Positions 36,041 through 45,178 of a stretch of 45,178 bases of DNA are shown piece by piece. The notes beneath the pieces are model-generated. The model made no database searches. It was not told the origin of the DNA and worked only from the letters and a program-made list of their open reading frames with translations. Source of the stretch: Candidatus Zhuqueibacterota bacterium (GTDB taxonomy: Bacteria; Zhuqueibacterota; Zhuqueibacteria; Thermofontimicrobiales; Thiofontviventaceae); NCBI GenBank assembly GCA_016931935.1, contig JAFGDW010000211.1:1-45178 (forward strand), read 5' to 3'. Position 1 is the stretch's first letter; each line of letters starts with the position of its first letter. The position numbers and the translations under genes were made by a program.

Positions 36041-38473
36041 TTATTGAACCATCACCATTTTCCGCACCACGTGATATTCACCGATGGAAATCCGGCAGAA
36101 GTACATACCGGAGACAGCCAATTGACCGAGATCATCCCGGCCATCCCATTGAATTGTGTAAAATCCGGCGTCATTCTCAGTATTTATAAGTGTAGTGATA
36201 AGTTGACCGCGTGTGTTGAAAATTACCATTTTGACATGGCTGGCGACCGGCAACTGATAATCGATTGATGTGGTTGGATTAAACGGATTCGGATAATTGT
36301 CTGATACTTTAAAATCGACAGGCAATTCGGCATGTGCATTGGATTTTGAAAGTCCCGCTTCGACTGCGCTATTGTCAGATGCGCTTGGTACTTCCGTTAA
36401 CGGATCTGTAGAGAGATTGTCGGCGACCGGCGGTACTTTTCTGATTTTTATGCCTTCACTCCAATCCGACCATTCACTGAGAAGTCCGGCGCCATTTTGG
36501 GCGCGAATCCGTGCATATAACGTCGTCGTCACATTACTGATAAGGGAGTAAGACAATTGAGCGCCAACCCATTTATCATAAACAATAAAATTCCCCGGAC
36601 TTATTTTTACCTGCAATTGATAGTCGGAAATTCCTGTATCAAATTCTTTGGCTTCATTCCAGGAAAAATTCCCCTGCGATGGATTTTCCGGTGAAATTTG
36701 TCCGGCTGGAGCCGCTGTGATTATGGGCGCCGTATTATCTGCTTGCTGCAGAAATACTTGCCCAACCCTGGTCAGCGAATAATCGTTTTTTAATAACGCT
36801 GATTTGGCTGGTGTCGGCATTACGGGTAAATCGTAAACCGGGCCATGCCCGTACGAGCGGTACCAAAACCACTTTTTAATGCCCACGCTATTTGTTTTGA
36901 AATACTCGCACAATTGGGCACAGACCTCGGCAGCCTGGGTTTCTGAACGGCGCCAATCAATGTTACCACATCCGGACACCCAAACATCATTGGCGCCGCT
37001 ATGTGTGCGCATAAATTCTGCCATATCATCCATCAGGATTGAAAGCTCTTCCATATTTATTGCTGTGCCTTCACTGGTCATCGGAAAAATATGGAAATCA
37101 TTGACATCAATTTTTACATCAGGGGGAAGCGCATCGATGAATTGCGTGTGCCACGATTTGCTATCTGCTTTATTATAGTATGTCTCAATGAAGGCACGGA
37201 ATTCGTCGGAAATGTCACCCAGCAAACCAAGAAATAATCTGGGTATGAGTGACCAGGCAATTTCCCCGGGATTTTCGATGGCTTCGGTTAGAAATAGCGA
37301 TGGCCCCAAAACCTTTGCACGTGGATCAAGCTGCTTGATGAAGCGATAGTACCTGACAAATTCTGCGGCATACTGCTCTGGCTCTAACGCTGGAAACCAG
37401 TTTGGTTCGTACCCAATCGTCCAGTATTGACGTGTATAGCCGCTTCGTTGAATCACATCGTGAATAAAATTTTGTTCGATTCGGAAAATATTATCCAACA
37501 ATTCTTGTTGTGAGGGTACATAACCGTTATCAAACAGGTCTTTGAAATAATCGGCGAAATAATATGGCGTGGTGATCGGTTCCTTATTCAATTCCTTGGT
37601 CATTGTTTTTTCTAACTGGCCATCAATCAAGTCCTCAACAGAATTGGATAATCCATCCCAGGTGAATGAAATACCGAGCAATGACCAATCGATACTGGAT
37701 TCCGTCTTTGAGGCAGTTTTGATTTGCGCTACTCGTAAATGCCGTTCCCGTCCGATGCCATCCAATACGATCTTTCCGGTAAGCTTCACTGTGGTTTTGA
37801 ATTTACAATCGGCATCCCCAATTCCTTTCCAGAAATAGCCCCAATTAAACGGATTGGGATTAAGCACCCATGCTTTGATGTACAGGTGGGTTTTCCAGTC
37901 AACCACAATATTGGTGTTGAAAGAGATGACATCGTCGGCGACGCTAAATTGAAAATCCGGTAGCTCATCCTGAAATACAATGTCGGTATTTTTGGCAGTG
38001 GCACGGTACTTAATGCCATATTTAACTTCTGTCAGCGAGAAATTATCCAGCGTATCGGAAAGCGTTTCTTCGAGAATAGGTTTATTTACCGTCCAATAGT
38101 CATCGATCATCGGCATGAGTGTGTTATTTACAAGCGCCAGACACAGATTCAGGAAGCTATCCATCAAATTAATGTCCCTGTCTTCTAACAGTTCGAGCAG
38201 AATCCATTGCCAATCCGTACCGAGATGATCTGACCGATAATCGATTTTTCCGACAGTCCAGATTTTATTTCTGCCCGGGGCCGGGTAATTGTAAGTCAGG
38301 CACGATTCGTTCCAATCGCGGTACCAGGTCGGCCCATAGGCGCCCAGATGTGTTGTGCCTTCCACGCCGCTAACGCCGAAACGCCCGTCCAGTTGAGCAT
38401 ATCCGGTTCCCCCGAAACCGACCATGCTTAGAAAAGTTATTGCTATCAAACACCAACGTGTTGTTGATTTCAT
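36041..38473 (-). CDS. T9SS-exported glycoside-hydrolase-like protein
   Basis: A secreted protein of 810 residues. The ATG at 38473 is chosen: GAGGTGG Shine-Dalgarno, then a signal peptide ending GTGYAQ. The frame is open 24 codons further up. Residues of about 25-310 form an unrecognised, mainly beta region. Residues of about 310-600 look like a clan GH-A barrel. TIGYEPNWFP (E356) is at the acid/base strand, followed by FVRYYRFIKQLDPRAKVLGP and VNDFHIFP. At the expected nucleophile strand (VWVSGCGNIDW, near residue 500) there is no glutamate, so activity is doubtful. An Fn3-like domain (about 620-710) follows. A type IX sorting domain closes the protein (SDNYPNPFNPTTSIDY). It likely acts on plant or algal glycan outside the cell, or only binds it. 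Confidence 0.72.
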   Translation of the reverse strand: MKSTTRWCLIAITFLSMVGFGGTGYAQLDGRFGVSGVEGTTHLGAYGPTWYRDWNESCLTYNYPAPGRNKIWTVGKIDYRSDHLGTDWQWILLELLEDRDINLMDSFLNLCLALVNNTLMPMIDDYWTVNKPILEETLSDTLDNFSLTEVKYGIKYRATAKNTDIVFQDELPDFQFSVADDVISFNTNIVVDWKTHLYIKAWVLNPNPFNWGYFWKGIGDADCKFKTTVKLTGKIVLDGIGRERHLRVAQIKTASKTESSIDWSLLGISFTWDGLSNSVEDLIDGQLEKTMTKELNKEPITTPYYFADYFKDLFDNGYVPSQQELLDNIFRIEQNFIHDVIQRSGYTRQYWTIGYEPNWFPALEPEQYAAEFVRYYRFIKQLDPRAKVLGPSLFLTEAIENPGEIAWSLIPRLFLGLLGDISDEFRAFIETYYNKADSKSWHTQFIDALPPDVKIDVNDFHIFPMTSEGTAINMEELSILMDDMAEFMRTHSGANDVWVSGCGNIDWRRSETQAAEVCAQLCEYFKTNSVGIKKWFWYRSYGHGPVYDLPVMPTPAKSALLKNDYSLTRVGQVFLQQADNTAPIITAAPAGQISPENPSQGNFSWNEAKEFDTGISDYQLQVKISPGNFIVYDKWVGAQLSYSLISNVTTTLYARIRAQNGAGLLSEWSDWSEGIKIRKVPPVADNLSTDPLTEVPSASDNSAVEAGLSKSNAHAELPVDFKVSDNYPNPFNPTTSIDYQLPVASHVKMVIFNTRGQLITTLINTENDAGFYTIQWDGRDDLGQLAVSGMYFCRISIGEYHVVRKMVMVQ

Positions 38474-38602
38474 AATCCACCTCATATGTTTGGGATAATA
38501 CGAACGGATAGCGGATTCATAAAGAAGAAGATCAGATTGTGACACGTTCGTCGCGGGGGGATAGTGAATCCGATATCAGTAATCTTTAAAAAAAAGCCTT
38601 CT

Positions 38603-38633
38603 ATTATATACTACGTTTCTATGAAAATGTCAA
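38603..38633 (-). promoter_or_regulatory. Strong-looking promoter of the T9SS glycosidase-like gene
   Basis: On the minus strand, TTGACA (38633-38628) is followed by TATATA at 17 bases (38610-38605), overlapping TATAAT at 19 bases (38608-38603). This leaves a leader of about 125 bases before the ATG at 38473. It is the clearest sigma-70-type promoter in the window. Confidence 0.55.
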
Positions 38634-39095
38634 TCGATTTTGTATTATTATGATAAGTAATGAGAAAGTGCCTAAATTTATCGGGGACCGAAATATATGT
38701 ACTCGAAGATGAAGTTTGGCTAATGCTTTCAGTTTCCGGATTATTATTTACCAACAATTGATACTATTACATAGTGCCTAAATATAACTAATTGTTTTAT
38801 CATTTTATTGAGTGGAACGATATAGAATCTATGACCAATAATACTTCTTAAGGTTGCGAGAGCATTGATTCCCTGACAAAACGACTTAGAATGATATTTT
38901 AGGTGTTTTCGGTTAGCCACAAAATAATTAATACAAGATTTCGCTGGTGGTGCGAAAAATTTCTTGTCGCCTGCTTTCTGCTATTTATTTTGTGACACTA
39001 TAAACGATAATGTTGGCCATATGTTGCCTAAAATTCCAATAGGAATATTCAGATTTTACCTTATAAGTCCACAGTTTTATATTTTAAGGATGAAT
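38634..39095. other. AT-rich intergenic region upstream of the glycosidase-like gene
   Basis: About 460 bases lie between the promoter above and the stop of the GH2 gene. I see no terminator, palindrome or small gene with coding character. An open frame at 38964-39356 on the plus strand is mostly antisense to the GH2 gene and is not supported. Confidence 0.4.
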
Positions 39096-41528
39096 TTATT
39101 TCACCTCAATTTCAACAACCGAATCACCCAATCCCGGCGATGTGAAGGTAACCGTGGCGACACCTTGTTTACCCGTTGCCCGCAAATAAGCAATCATCCG
39201 GCCGTGATAGACATTTTGTTTATTATCTGTATAATCCCCCATATCAGCCGGATTGCTTGCTTCCAAGCCAATCAGCTTAAGCGGACCTGTGGCAGTACAT
39301 GTAATTTCGTTATTAGCAAGAAAAACCGGATTTCCATTTTTATCGTCAATTTGTAGTTCAATCTGTGCTACACCTTCAGCGTGAGAAATAGCATTCTTCC
39401 ATGCTTTTGCCTGGATTGAGTCGGGGGCTTTATCTGTTGCTATCGTATACTGCGCTACAGGCTTGTCGGTGTTATACCCGATTGCCTCCAGCTTTCCGGG
39501 TTTAAAAGGTACATCCCAGGACAAGAATCCTTTTTCATTATCATATTCTTTAATTTCGGAAATCTGCTGTCCATTAAGTAGCAGCCGCGCCTTTTCACAA
39601 TTGGTGTAAACAACAACTCTGACCATCTCACCATCTTTATAATTCCATGATGGCAGTGCCTGATAAGGATTCGCATGGCGTCTATTGTTCATTTGGTTTG
39701 TGCCACAGTAAATCATTGGCCTATCTGACCACAGGCTCTCTCTAAAATAGCCAAGCGGTTTTTTAAAACCACCCAAATCCAGCAAGCCCGAACCAAAACC
39801 ACGGGATGGCCAGGCAAGGGCTTCGCCCAGATAATCAATGCCAGTCCAGATGAATTGGCCAAATATGTAATCATTATCGCGAACAGCAAGCCAGGCCGGG
39901 TAATCGTGGCGGTTTTCGCTGCCATAGAGGACGCGTTCCGGATAAGTCTTATGGTCGCGGGCATAGCGGCGTTCGGTATAATTGTATCCAACCACATCGA
40001 GAGCGCCAGGATACTCCGTTTCATTGGACATAACTGGTCCGGCAAGCCCGGCGGTTACCGGTCGCGAAGGATCATATTCACGCACGATTGCAGCGAGTTT
40101 TTTGGCAATTCCACCCAGACGTTCTGCATCAGGTTGGTCTGGCAAATAACCGCTCGTATGTTGCTGATCAATGCCTTCTTTGTCAAGAATCGGATGGCTG
40201 TAAGGATCGTTCGGATAATCGACTTCATTACCGATACTCCACATGAATATTGAAGGATGGTTGCGATCGCGACGGATCATCTCGCGTAGATCTGTTTGCC
40301 CCCATGCTTCGAAAAATTCAGCGGCTCCCTGAAAACCCGGTGTGCCAACATTCCAGCCTTTCAGCCATTTTTTCTTGGGAAATTCCCATTCGTCAAAAGC
40401 TTCATCCAACACCAAAAGACCTAATTCATCACAAAGTTCGTAAAATATTGATGATCGAGGATTGTGGCTGGTCCGGATCGCATTGCAGCCCAATGCCTTC
40501 AGGTTTTCCAGCCGGCGTTGCCAAACATCACGATACACGGCTGAACCCAAACAACCGGAGTCGTGATGCAGGCAGACTCCTTTCACTTTCATGGATTTAC
40601 CGTTCAGAGAAAATCCCGTATTCGCGTCGAATCCCAGGGTACGGATGCCGACTTTTTCCACCACCGAATCGATTAACTTCTGTTTCTGAAAAATTGAGGT
40701 TCTGAGCAGATATAAACAAGGATGTTCAATCGACCATAATTGGGGCTGATCGACTATAAAATCTTGCGTCACATTTTTCACCTCGCTTGCAGCCAGGGCC
40801 ACTTCCTTTTCAGATTTTGCAACGGTCTGGTTCTGGCTATCGATAAATTCGTGTATAATTTCGATAGTCACAGGTGTATTGGTTGTATTTTGCACAGCGG
40901 TTTCAACTCGCGCTGATGCTTGTTTATCTGTGATATCAGGCGCTGTAAAATAAATTCCCCACAGAGCGATGTGAATGGCATTCGTGTAGATCAAATAGAC
41001 ATCCCGATAGATGCCAGAGCCGGTATACCAACGTGAATCTGCAGATTCACTGTGATCCACGCGGACAGCAATTGTATTTTTCTGACCAAATTTTATAAAA
41101 GGACTGAGATCATAAAAATAGGAAATATATCCATTGGGACGCATGCCCAGGGAATGACCATTAATAAACACTTCACTGTTGCGATAGATTCCTTCAAAAT
41201 AGATATAGATTTTTTTATCCTTTTGACCCGCAGCAACATCGATCGTTTTTCTGTACCATGCGGTTCCGCCAGGCAGGTAGCCCGTGCAGCTTGCAAGCTC
41301 AGGATTGTATGGGCCTTCCACGCTCCAGTCATGCGGTAAATCTAGCGTTCGCCATGCTGCATCATCGAACTCAGGTCGCTCTGCGCTGTTATAATCGCCT
41401 TTGGCAAATTTCCAGTTATTATCAATTTTTTCAATAGTTCGTCCTGTAGAAGATTCACTTGCCTGGCAAGTCACATAACCAGCAAGAAGCAATAAAAGAA
41501 AGGTACCAATGAAATTTAGACTTCGCAT
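39096..41528 (-). CDS. Exported GH2-family beta-galactosidase
   Basis: An 810-residue enzyme with a signal peptide (cleavage near CQASES) and a GTGAGG Shine-Dalgarno. It has the GH2 layout: a sugar-binding jelly roll (about 30-190, LDLPHDWSVEGPY, TAWYRKTIDV, RWYTGSGIYRDVYLI), an immunoglobulin-like domain (about 195-300), then the TIM barrel (about 305-610). The barrel contains NAIRTSHNP, the acid/base in SIGNEVDYP (E435) and the nucleophile in YGSENRHDY (E538). A C-terminal DUF4982/Ig-like region (about 620-800) follows. It hydrolyses beta-galactosides or related glycosides, probably in the periplasm, because it lacks a type IX tail. It forms part of the carbohydrate block with xylA and the T9SS glycosidase-like protein. 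The exact substrate cannot be assigned. Confidence 0.9.
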   Translation of the reverse strand: MRSLNFIGTFLLLLLAGYVTCQASESSTGRTIEKIDNNWKFAKGDYNSAERPEFDDAAWRTLDLPHDWSVEGPYNPELASCTGYLPGGTAWYRKTIDVAAGQKDKKIYIYFEGIYRNSEVFINGHSLGMRPNGYISYFYDLSPFIKFGQKNTIAVRVDHSESADSRWYTGSGIYRDVYLIYTNAIHIALWGIYFTAPDITDKQASARVETAVQNTTNTPVTIEIIHEFIDSQNQTVAKSEKEVALAASEVKNVTQDFIVDQPQLWSIEHPCLYLLRTSIFQKQKLIDSVVEKVGIRTLGFDANTGFSLNGKSMKVKGVCLHHDSGCLGSAVYRDVWQRRLENLKALGCNAIRTSHNPRSSIFYELCDELGLLVLDEAFDEWEFPKKKWLKGWNVGTPGFQGAAEFFEAWGQTDLREMIRRDRNHPSIFMWSIGNEVDYPNDPYSHPILDKEGIDQQHTSGYLPDQPDAERLGGIAKKLAAIVREYDPSRPVTAGLAGPVMSNETEYPGALDVVGYNYTERRYARDHKTYPERVLYGSENRHDYPAWLAVRDNDYIFGQFIWTGIDYLGEALAWPSRGFGSGLLDLGGFKKPLGYFRESLWSDRPMIYCGTNQMNNRRHANPYQALPSWNYKDGEMVRVVVYTNCEKARLLLNGQQISEIKEYDNEKGFLSWDVPFKPGKLEAIGYNTDKPVAQYTIATDKAPDSIQAKAWKNAISHAEGVAQIELQIDDKNGNPVFLANNEITCTATGPLKLIGLEASNPADMGDYTDNKQNVYHGRMIAYLRATGKQGVATVTFTSPGLGDSVVEIEVK

Positions 41529-41726
41529 ATGAACCTCACTTTCCTCAATTAATAGATGATTTTGTTGATTTAGTTATGGTCACCCTTGTGAACCTTTTGG
41601 AAGCACAAAAATAGGAAACAACTCAATATTAATATGGCTGTTTAGCTTATTTTGTCTCAAAACCTTAGTAAGGGTAATTGCTCAACAGAATCATTAATGA
41701 CGGATTGCCCTGAGTTTTCAAATAGC
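41529..41726. other. Intergenic region between GH2 and CotH genes
   Basis: This gap of about 200 bases contains the GH2 leader. No strong promoter or terminator is seen. A sequence TGTGAACCTTTTGGAAGC (about 41589-41606) superficially recalls an operator but lacks the CpG centre and symmetry of the site at 34779. Confidence 0.3.
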
Positions 41727-43919
41727 TTATCGCACTAAAATCATTTTGCCCGATGTGAGCCGCCTGGTTCCGGTCGTCAATGTATAAATATAAACTCCAC
41801 CAGGTACGTTTTGCCCGGTATTATCGGTGCCGTTCCAGGTTGCTATATGCTTTCCCCGTGCTTGCGTGCTTAAAAACAGAGTTTTAATTGTTTGACCTTT
41901 TATGTTATAAATTTTAATTTGTATATCGGTTGATTTAGTAAGCTCAAAGACGAATTTTGTTCTGTTGGTAAACGGATTGGGATAGTTTTGTTGCAATGTA
42001 AAGGCGCTTGCAGTTTGCGTCCCTTCATTTTTTATGGGAGAAGAATCCTGGTACCATTGTCTGTCCATCCATGTTAGGTGATCTGTTAACCATTCTTTCA
42101 TATAATCGACTTCTTTTCTATATGTATCGCGCTGTGCTGCACCGGGCAAACTTCTCCACACAGGCACACCCAAAATTGCCCATCGATTGAAATTGTGTTC
42201 TTGCGCTTCAGCTAAATAATTTGCAACCGAGTCGATGAAGGCAAAAATGCGATCATTACTTAAAACGTCCTGCCGGTATGTGCACCATTTTGATATCAAC
42301 TCATCCTTGAATTCCTTATCAGCAAACAACCTGTCCCAAAAGTAGGGGCGATAATTATCGGGTTTGGCGATAATCCACTCATTATAACGATGACCATCAT
42401 TATAGGTTGAATTGGTCAGCGCCTGGTCGAAATCCCATACAGGACCGGCGTTTATTTTTTTGCCGCGATCTTTGTGCAAAAAGCCACTCCAACTATAGGC
42501 GTCAGAGTTTGATGTGAGTTCCTGAATAATAATCTCGTCAATAAAAGACGACACATCGATATATGCTTTGTAGCCCATAAACGAATTATTATGGTCATCG
42601 CCTTTCATAACATCGCAAAATTCCTGTTCAAGTTGGCTAATGTAGGTGAGCTGTTCCGGAGTAACCTTATCTGGTTTGGGATACTTCAAAACGCGCTTAT
42701 TCCCATCGGCTTCGTTTTTATCAAACACCACGTCGTTAGCATCCGCTTGTTGAACCGACCAAATGTAACCACCGGTTATTGCATCACCTTCAATATCCTC
42801 GGCATCCATTTTAGCGATATCCAGTCGGTTTTTATCCGGCTTTATTTTTTCTTCAAGGACATAGACTCCCTCATAATTTCCATTCAAAACAAGCTCAACA
42901 TGCCGTGTACGTGGAGCCCAGCGCCCGAGACTGCGCGAAAGATAGTAGCCGAGTGCATCGCGCATTAACGTTTTATCAATGTAGGAAGCGCGGAGGATGA
43001 AGTCGTTCTCTTTAGGCATTCCTAACAGTTCAACATTCCGGTCAGTGTCGTCTGCATTGCGCGTCTCAAAAGTAAAAGGCTTTTTATCCGAAATATCCAG
43101 GGATGCATTTCCGCGGTACTCGATCCCAATCCAGCCATCGTATTCATTAAAGGGATCGTTTGTTGAATTTCGATTCCCCTTACCATTGTCGATAATCCCC
43201 ATATGTGCACGTATTTTGGGTTCATCAACAATGGTTTTTCCATATGTATCAATGGCAATGATAGGGATATTTGATGATGAAAAAGTGAATGGTTCCACAA
43301 ACCAGGAAGGTGTTGGACGATACTGGCGGGATATATCTGTTACTCCAACGGAGAGAAAGGTTGTGGAGGATAAGTCACTTGAATTACTGCTAACGTTATG
43401 AACCTGAAGTGCAAGGACATTTTCACCTGGCTGTAGTACAGTATTCACCAAATCCTGATGTATTGTGAAATCAAGTGGTGGATTTCCCGCAGGTATTTGT
43501 GCTTCGTGATTGGAATCAGCTAATTGGTCATTTGGTGGGTGTATCCCTGAAATTCCGGCGCGGGCAACTTCGACGCCATTGATATATGCAATAAATGCAT
43601 CATCGTAATCGACATGCAGCATAACAGATTCGATGATGGCCGGATCGAAAATGGTAAACTTTATTCTCATGTAGACTGATATACAATTATCAATCTGTGT
43701 CAAATCATCATCGTCACCGTATCCTATGCCACCGGGGCCCCGGTCCCAAGCTGTATCGTTAAATAAAAGATTGACCCAATTTTCGTCTGGTTCGTGATCG
43801 CCAATCGTGTAATTCCAGGTATCATTTGCATAAATCACTGTTTCCCAATGATCAATCGAATTGGCAGCAATAGTGGTTGTAGAGAAACTAAAAATAATGA
43901 ACAATAAAATTATCAACAT
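41727..43919 (-). CDS. T9SS-exported CotH-family protein
   Basis: A 730-residue secreted protein with a signal peptide (about 1-18). Residues of about 20-190 form a beta-sandwich, lectin-like domain (NWVNLLFNDTAWDRGPGGIG, VMLHVDYDDAFIAYINGVEV). Residues of about 210-630 form the CotH domain, with the signature YRGNAS-, LRASYIDKTLMRDALGYYLS, VYVLEEKI and GPVWDFDQAL (D496, D498). CotH proteins are atypical secreted kinases in Bacillus spores and eukaryotes; in T9SS bacteria they often occur with extracellular enzymes. The C-terminus is a type IX sorting domain (LQQNYPNPFTNRT and YIYTLTTGTR). A truncated relative lies at 32172-32594. Its partner substrate is unknown. Confidence 0.88.
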   Translation of the reverse strand: MLIILLFIIFSFSTTTIAANSIDHWETVIYANDTWNYTIGDHEPDENWVNLLFNDTAWDRGPGGIGYGDDDDLTQIDNCISVYMRIKFTIFDPAIIESVMLHVDYDDAFIAYINGVEVARAGISGIHPPNDQLADSNHEAQIPAGNPPLDFTIHQDLVNTVLQPGENVLALQVHNVSSNSSDLSSTTFLSVGVTDISRQYRPTPSWFVEPFTFSSSNIPIIAIDTYGKTIVDEPKIRAHMGIIDNGKGNRNSTNDPFNEYDGWIGIEYRGNASLDISDKKPFTFETRNADDTDRNVELLGMPKENDFILRASYIDKTLMRDALGYYLSRSLGRWAPRTRHVELVLNGNYEGVYVLEEKIKPDKNRLDIAKMDAEDIEGDAITGGYIWSVQQADANDVVFDKNEADGNKRVLKYPKPDKVTPEQLTYISQLEQEFCDVMKGDDHNNSFMGYKAYIDVSSFIDEIIIQELTSNSDAYSWSGFLHKDRGKKINAGPVWDFDQALTNSTYNDGHRYNEWIIAKPDNYRPYFWDRLFADKEFKDELISKWCTYRQDVLSNDRIFAFIDSVANYLAEAQEHNFNRWAILGVPVWRSLPGAAQRDTYRKEVDYMKEWLTDHLTWMDRQWYQDSSPIKNEGTQTASAFTLQQNYPNPFTNRTKFVFELTKSTDIQIKIYNIKGQTIKTLFLSTQARGKHIATWNGTDNTGQNVPGGVYIYTLTTGTRRLTSGKMILVR

Positions 43920-44035
43920 AATTTTGCGTCTTTACAGTTGCGCTTTTGGTAAAACATGAATGCATTAGTTAAATGAAATAGTGCTCGAAAAAGATCCGTT
44001 GCCTTGTTCAAAAAAGTGAACGTAGAAAGGAAATG

Positions 44036-44728
44036 TCAAATGATCATTTTAAGCGCTGCTTTCACATGGATTTTCGCAGTATCAAAAAATGGAATTCCGA
44101 TTTTATCATTCTCCTTCAAAATAAATGGTAACTCTGTCCCGCCCAGAATCAATCCCTTGATGTGATGTTTGAAAATCAATTTGTGAACGATCGCCTGGAG
44201 TTTTTCGTGAGTGTCATCCCGGAAAATTCCTTTCACCAATTCTGCTATATATCGATCATGAATATACAGTTGATCGGTATCATCCGGTGTAACGACTGTT
44301 ATTTGAAACCGGGTGAATACATCCTGATAAAAATTGCGCTGCATCGTTGAGCGTGTGCCGAGCAAGCCGACGTTGTTCAATCCAAATGAATTGACATGCT
44401 CACATGTTGCCTCCACAATGCTGATGAGCGGTATGGGAGATTTATCCCGAATCGCATCGAAAACAATGTGTGGAGTGTTGGATGCAAGCAAGCCGATTGT
44501 GGCGCCGGCGCGTGCTAGTTTTTGCACTTCGTCAACAAGATAGTCAGTCACATGTTCCAACTCGCCTGCGGCAATTAAGTCAAGCATTTTTTTCATATTG
44601 ATGCTGTTGATGATGATGTTGGGGTAGTTGCCATCCTGTTTGGCATCGAGAAAGCCATTTACCAACAAACGATAGTATTCGATAGTCGATTCCGGGGCAA
44701 CGCCACCAATAATGCCGAGCGTATTCAT
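44036..44728 (-). CDS. Aspartate/glutamate racemase-superfamily protein lacking catalytic cysteines
   Basis: A 230-residue cytoplasmic protein with the Asp/Glu/hydantoin racemase fold: GIIGGVAPESTIEYYRLL at the N-terminus, LLGTRSTMQRNFYQDVF in the middle and LILGGTELPFIL near the end. In active aspartate racemases two cysteines act as paired acid/base groups, one in the C-N-T-x-H motif and one in the LGCTE motif. Here these positions are Ser83 (ASNTPH) and Gly197 (LGGTE), read directly from the codons TCC and GGG. Racemisation by the standard mechanism is therefore unlikely. It may be a different lyase/isomerase or a binding protein. I recall the same substitutions in other annotated family members, so a subfamily is possible. 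It stands alone, about 115 bases before the CotH gene. Confidence 0.82.
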   Translation of the reverse strand: MNTLGIIGGVAPESTIEYYRLLVNGFLDAKQDGNYPNIIINSINMKKMLDLIAAGELEHVTDYLVDEVQKLARAGATIGLLASNTPHIVFDAIRDKSPIPLISIVEATCEHVNSFGLNNVGLLGTRSTMQRNFYQDVFTRFQITVVTPDDTDQLYIHDRYIAELVKGIFRDDTHEKLQAIVHKLIFKHHIKGLILGGTELPFILKENDKIGIPFFDTAKIHVKAALKMII

Positions 44729-45178
44729 GATCTGCTTCCTTAATAATGTAAGAAATTTAGGTTTTGATGTTAAACGAAGTCATTCTAAAAAGGTTTTCGA
44801 CTGTTTATTCTTATTATGTGAAAATTGCCTGAAAGGAGAAAGAAAATTGAAATGCCGGATGATTTGATAAATAATTGCATCGCTAACATAAATTTTATTT
44901 GGATTTTAAAATAAAAATTCTTACTTTATTCGAAATTTGAGCTTAGCATTAAATTTTCTCTGGAATGATTCTAAGCTGAATTTGATTTTTTCTCCAAAAC
45001 GCTAAAAATGGATTAACGAGTTATTACCACTTAATTAATGTACACTTCCGTGTATCCTTTCAATATTGGATGGTAAAGCTATTCATGCAACGTGCATAGT
45101 GCATGGAGCATAGCGATAGATTTGTGCTTTTGCTATGCTCTTTGCGCTCTGCAAAATTTTGAGAAGCTATTTGATTTC
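44729..45178. other. Intergenic tail of the window
   Basis: No gene is seen in these 450 bases. The first part is AT-rich and must contain the racemase-like promoter. The last part holds the inverted repeat at 45094-45152. Confidence 0.4.
45094..45152. repeat. Inverted repeat of the GCATAG/CTATGC type
   Basis: A 21-base left arm (45094-45114) pairs at 16 positions with a right arm (45132-45152). The inner nine bases, GAGCATAGC and GCTATGCTC, are perfect. The spacer is 17 bases. The motif style (GTGCATGGAGCATAGCG) is one I recall from dispersed intergenic repeats in environmental genomes. No T-run follows. Confidence 0.5.

Noticed and set aside
38964..39356. 130-codon plus-strand frame over the GH2 3' end
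   Set aside because: Most of it is antisense to the GH2 C-terminus; no ribosome-binding site or recognisable protein.
39855..40705. Long plus-strand frames (132 and 151 codons) inside GH2
   Set aside because: They are antisense to the catalytic barrel, whose active-site motifs are intact, so they are shadows of that gene.
1..45178. tRNA, rRNA, transposase, integrase or phage genes
   Set aside because: I looked for acceptor-stem/T-loop patterns and typical protein motifs and found none convincing.

Overview
The window looks like chromosomal DNA of a Gram-negative bacterium of the FCB/Bacteroidota-like assemblage outside the classical Bacteroidetes, perhaps Calditrichota, KSB1, Ignavibacteria or Marinimicrobia. 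The evidence is several secreted proteins ending in a type IX secretion (T9SS) sorting domain with the motif NYPNPFNP, a PorP/SprF-like barrel, TonB-dependent receptors, a DUF4249-type lipoprotein and a CotH protein. Purine-rich Shine-Dalgarno sequences precede many starts. The lineage is inferred from family content only. I saw no rRNA, tRNA, CRISPR array, transposase or phage gene.

Region 1 (43-7105, minus strand) is a tightly coupled operon. It encodes a truncated TonB-dependent receptor whose N-terminus is a beta-propeller (SBBP) fragment, a Wzz-like chain-length protein, a TolC-like channel, an HlyD-like adaptor, a MacB-type permease and a short secreted protein resembling a gingipain (C25) propeptide. 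No ATPase for the permease is visible. Region 2 (7299-8651) is a stand-alone aspartokinase. Region 3 (9284-23306, plus strand) is a surface and secretion region. It holds an M48 protease with TPRs, a sigma/anti-sigma pair, two large T9SS substrates, a small outer-membrane barrel, a LamG protein with a CHU_C-like tail, and an 850-residue PorP/SprF-like barrel fused to Ig-like repeats and a caspase domain with an intact His/Cys dyad. The LamG protein and barrel-caspase form the most interesting pair in the window.

Region 4 (23375-27950, minus) is a DUF4249-like lipoprotein, a complete TonB-dependent receptor and a coupled unknown exported protein, a plausible uptake or surface module. Region 5 (28281-33221, minus) is an AT-rich insertion-like stretch. 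It holds one 1183-residue protein with a PD-(D/E)xK (Cap4/DUF4297-like) nuclease domain and a very long helical body but no Walker A motif, a candidate single-gene defence protein. Two 5'-truncated gene remnants follow (CotH/T9SS tail and a membrane AraC regulator).

Region 6 (33267-44728) is carbohydrate related: xylose isomerase (xylA) divergent from a LacI regulator with a visible palindromic operator, a T9SS-exported glycoside-hydrolase-like protein, a GH2 beta-galactosidase, a T9SS-exported CotH protein, and an Asp/Glu-racemase-like protein that lacks both catalytic cysteines. Intergenic regions carry several families of degenerate inverted repeats. Functions are assigned from motifs recognised by eye; no database search was run.
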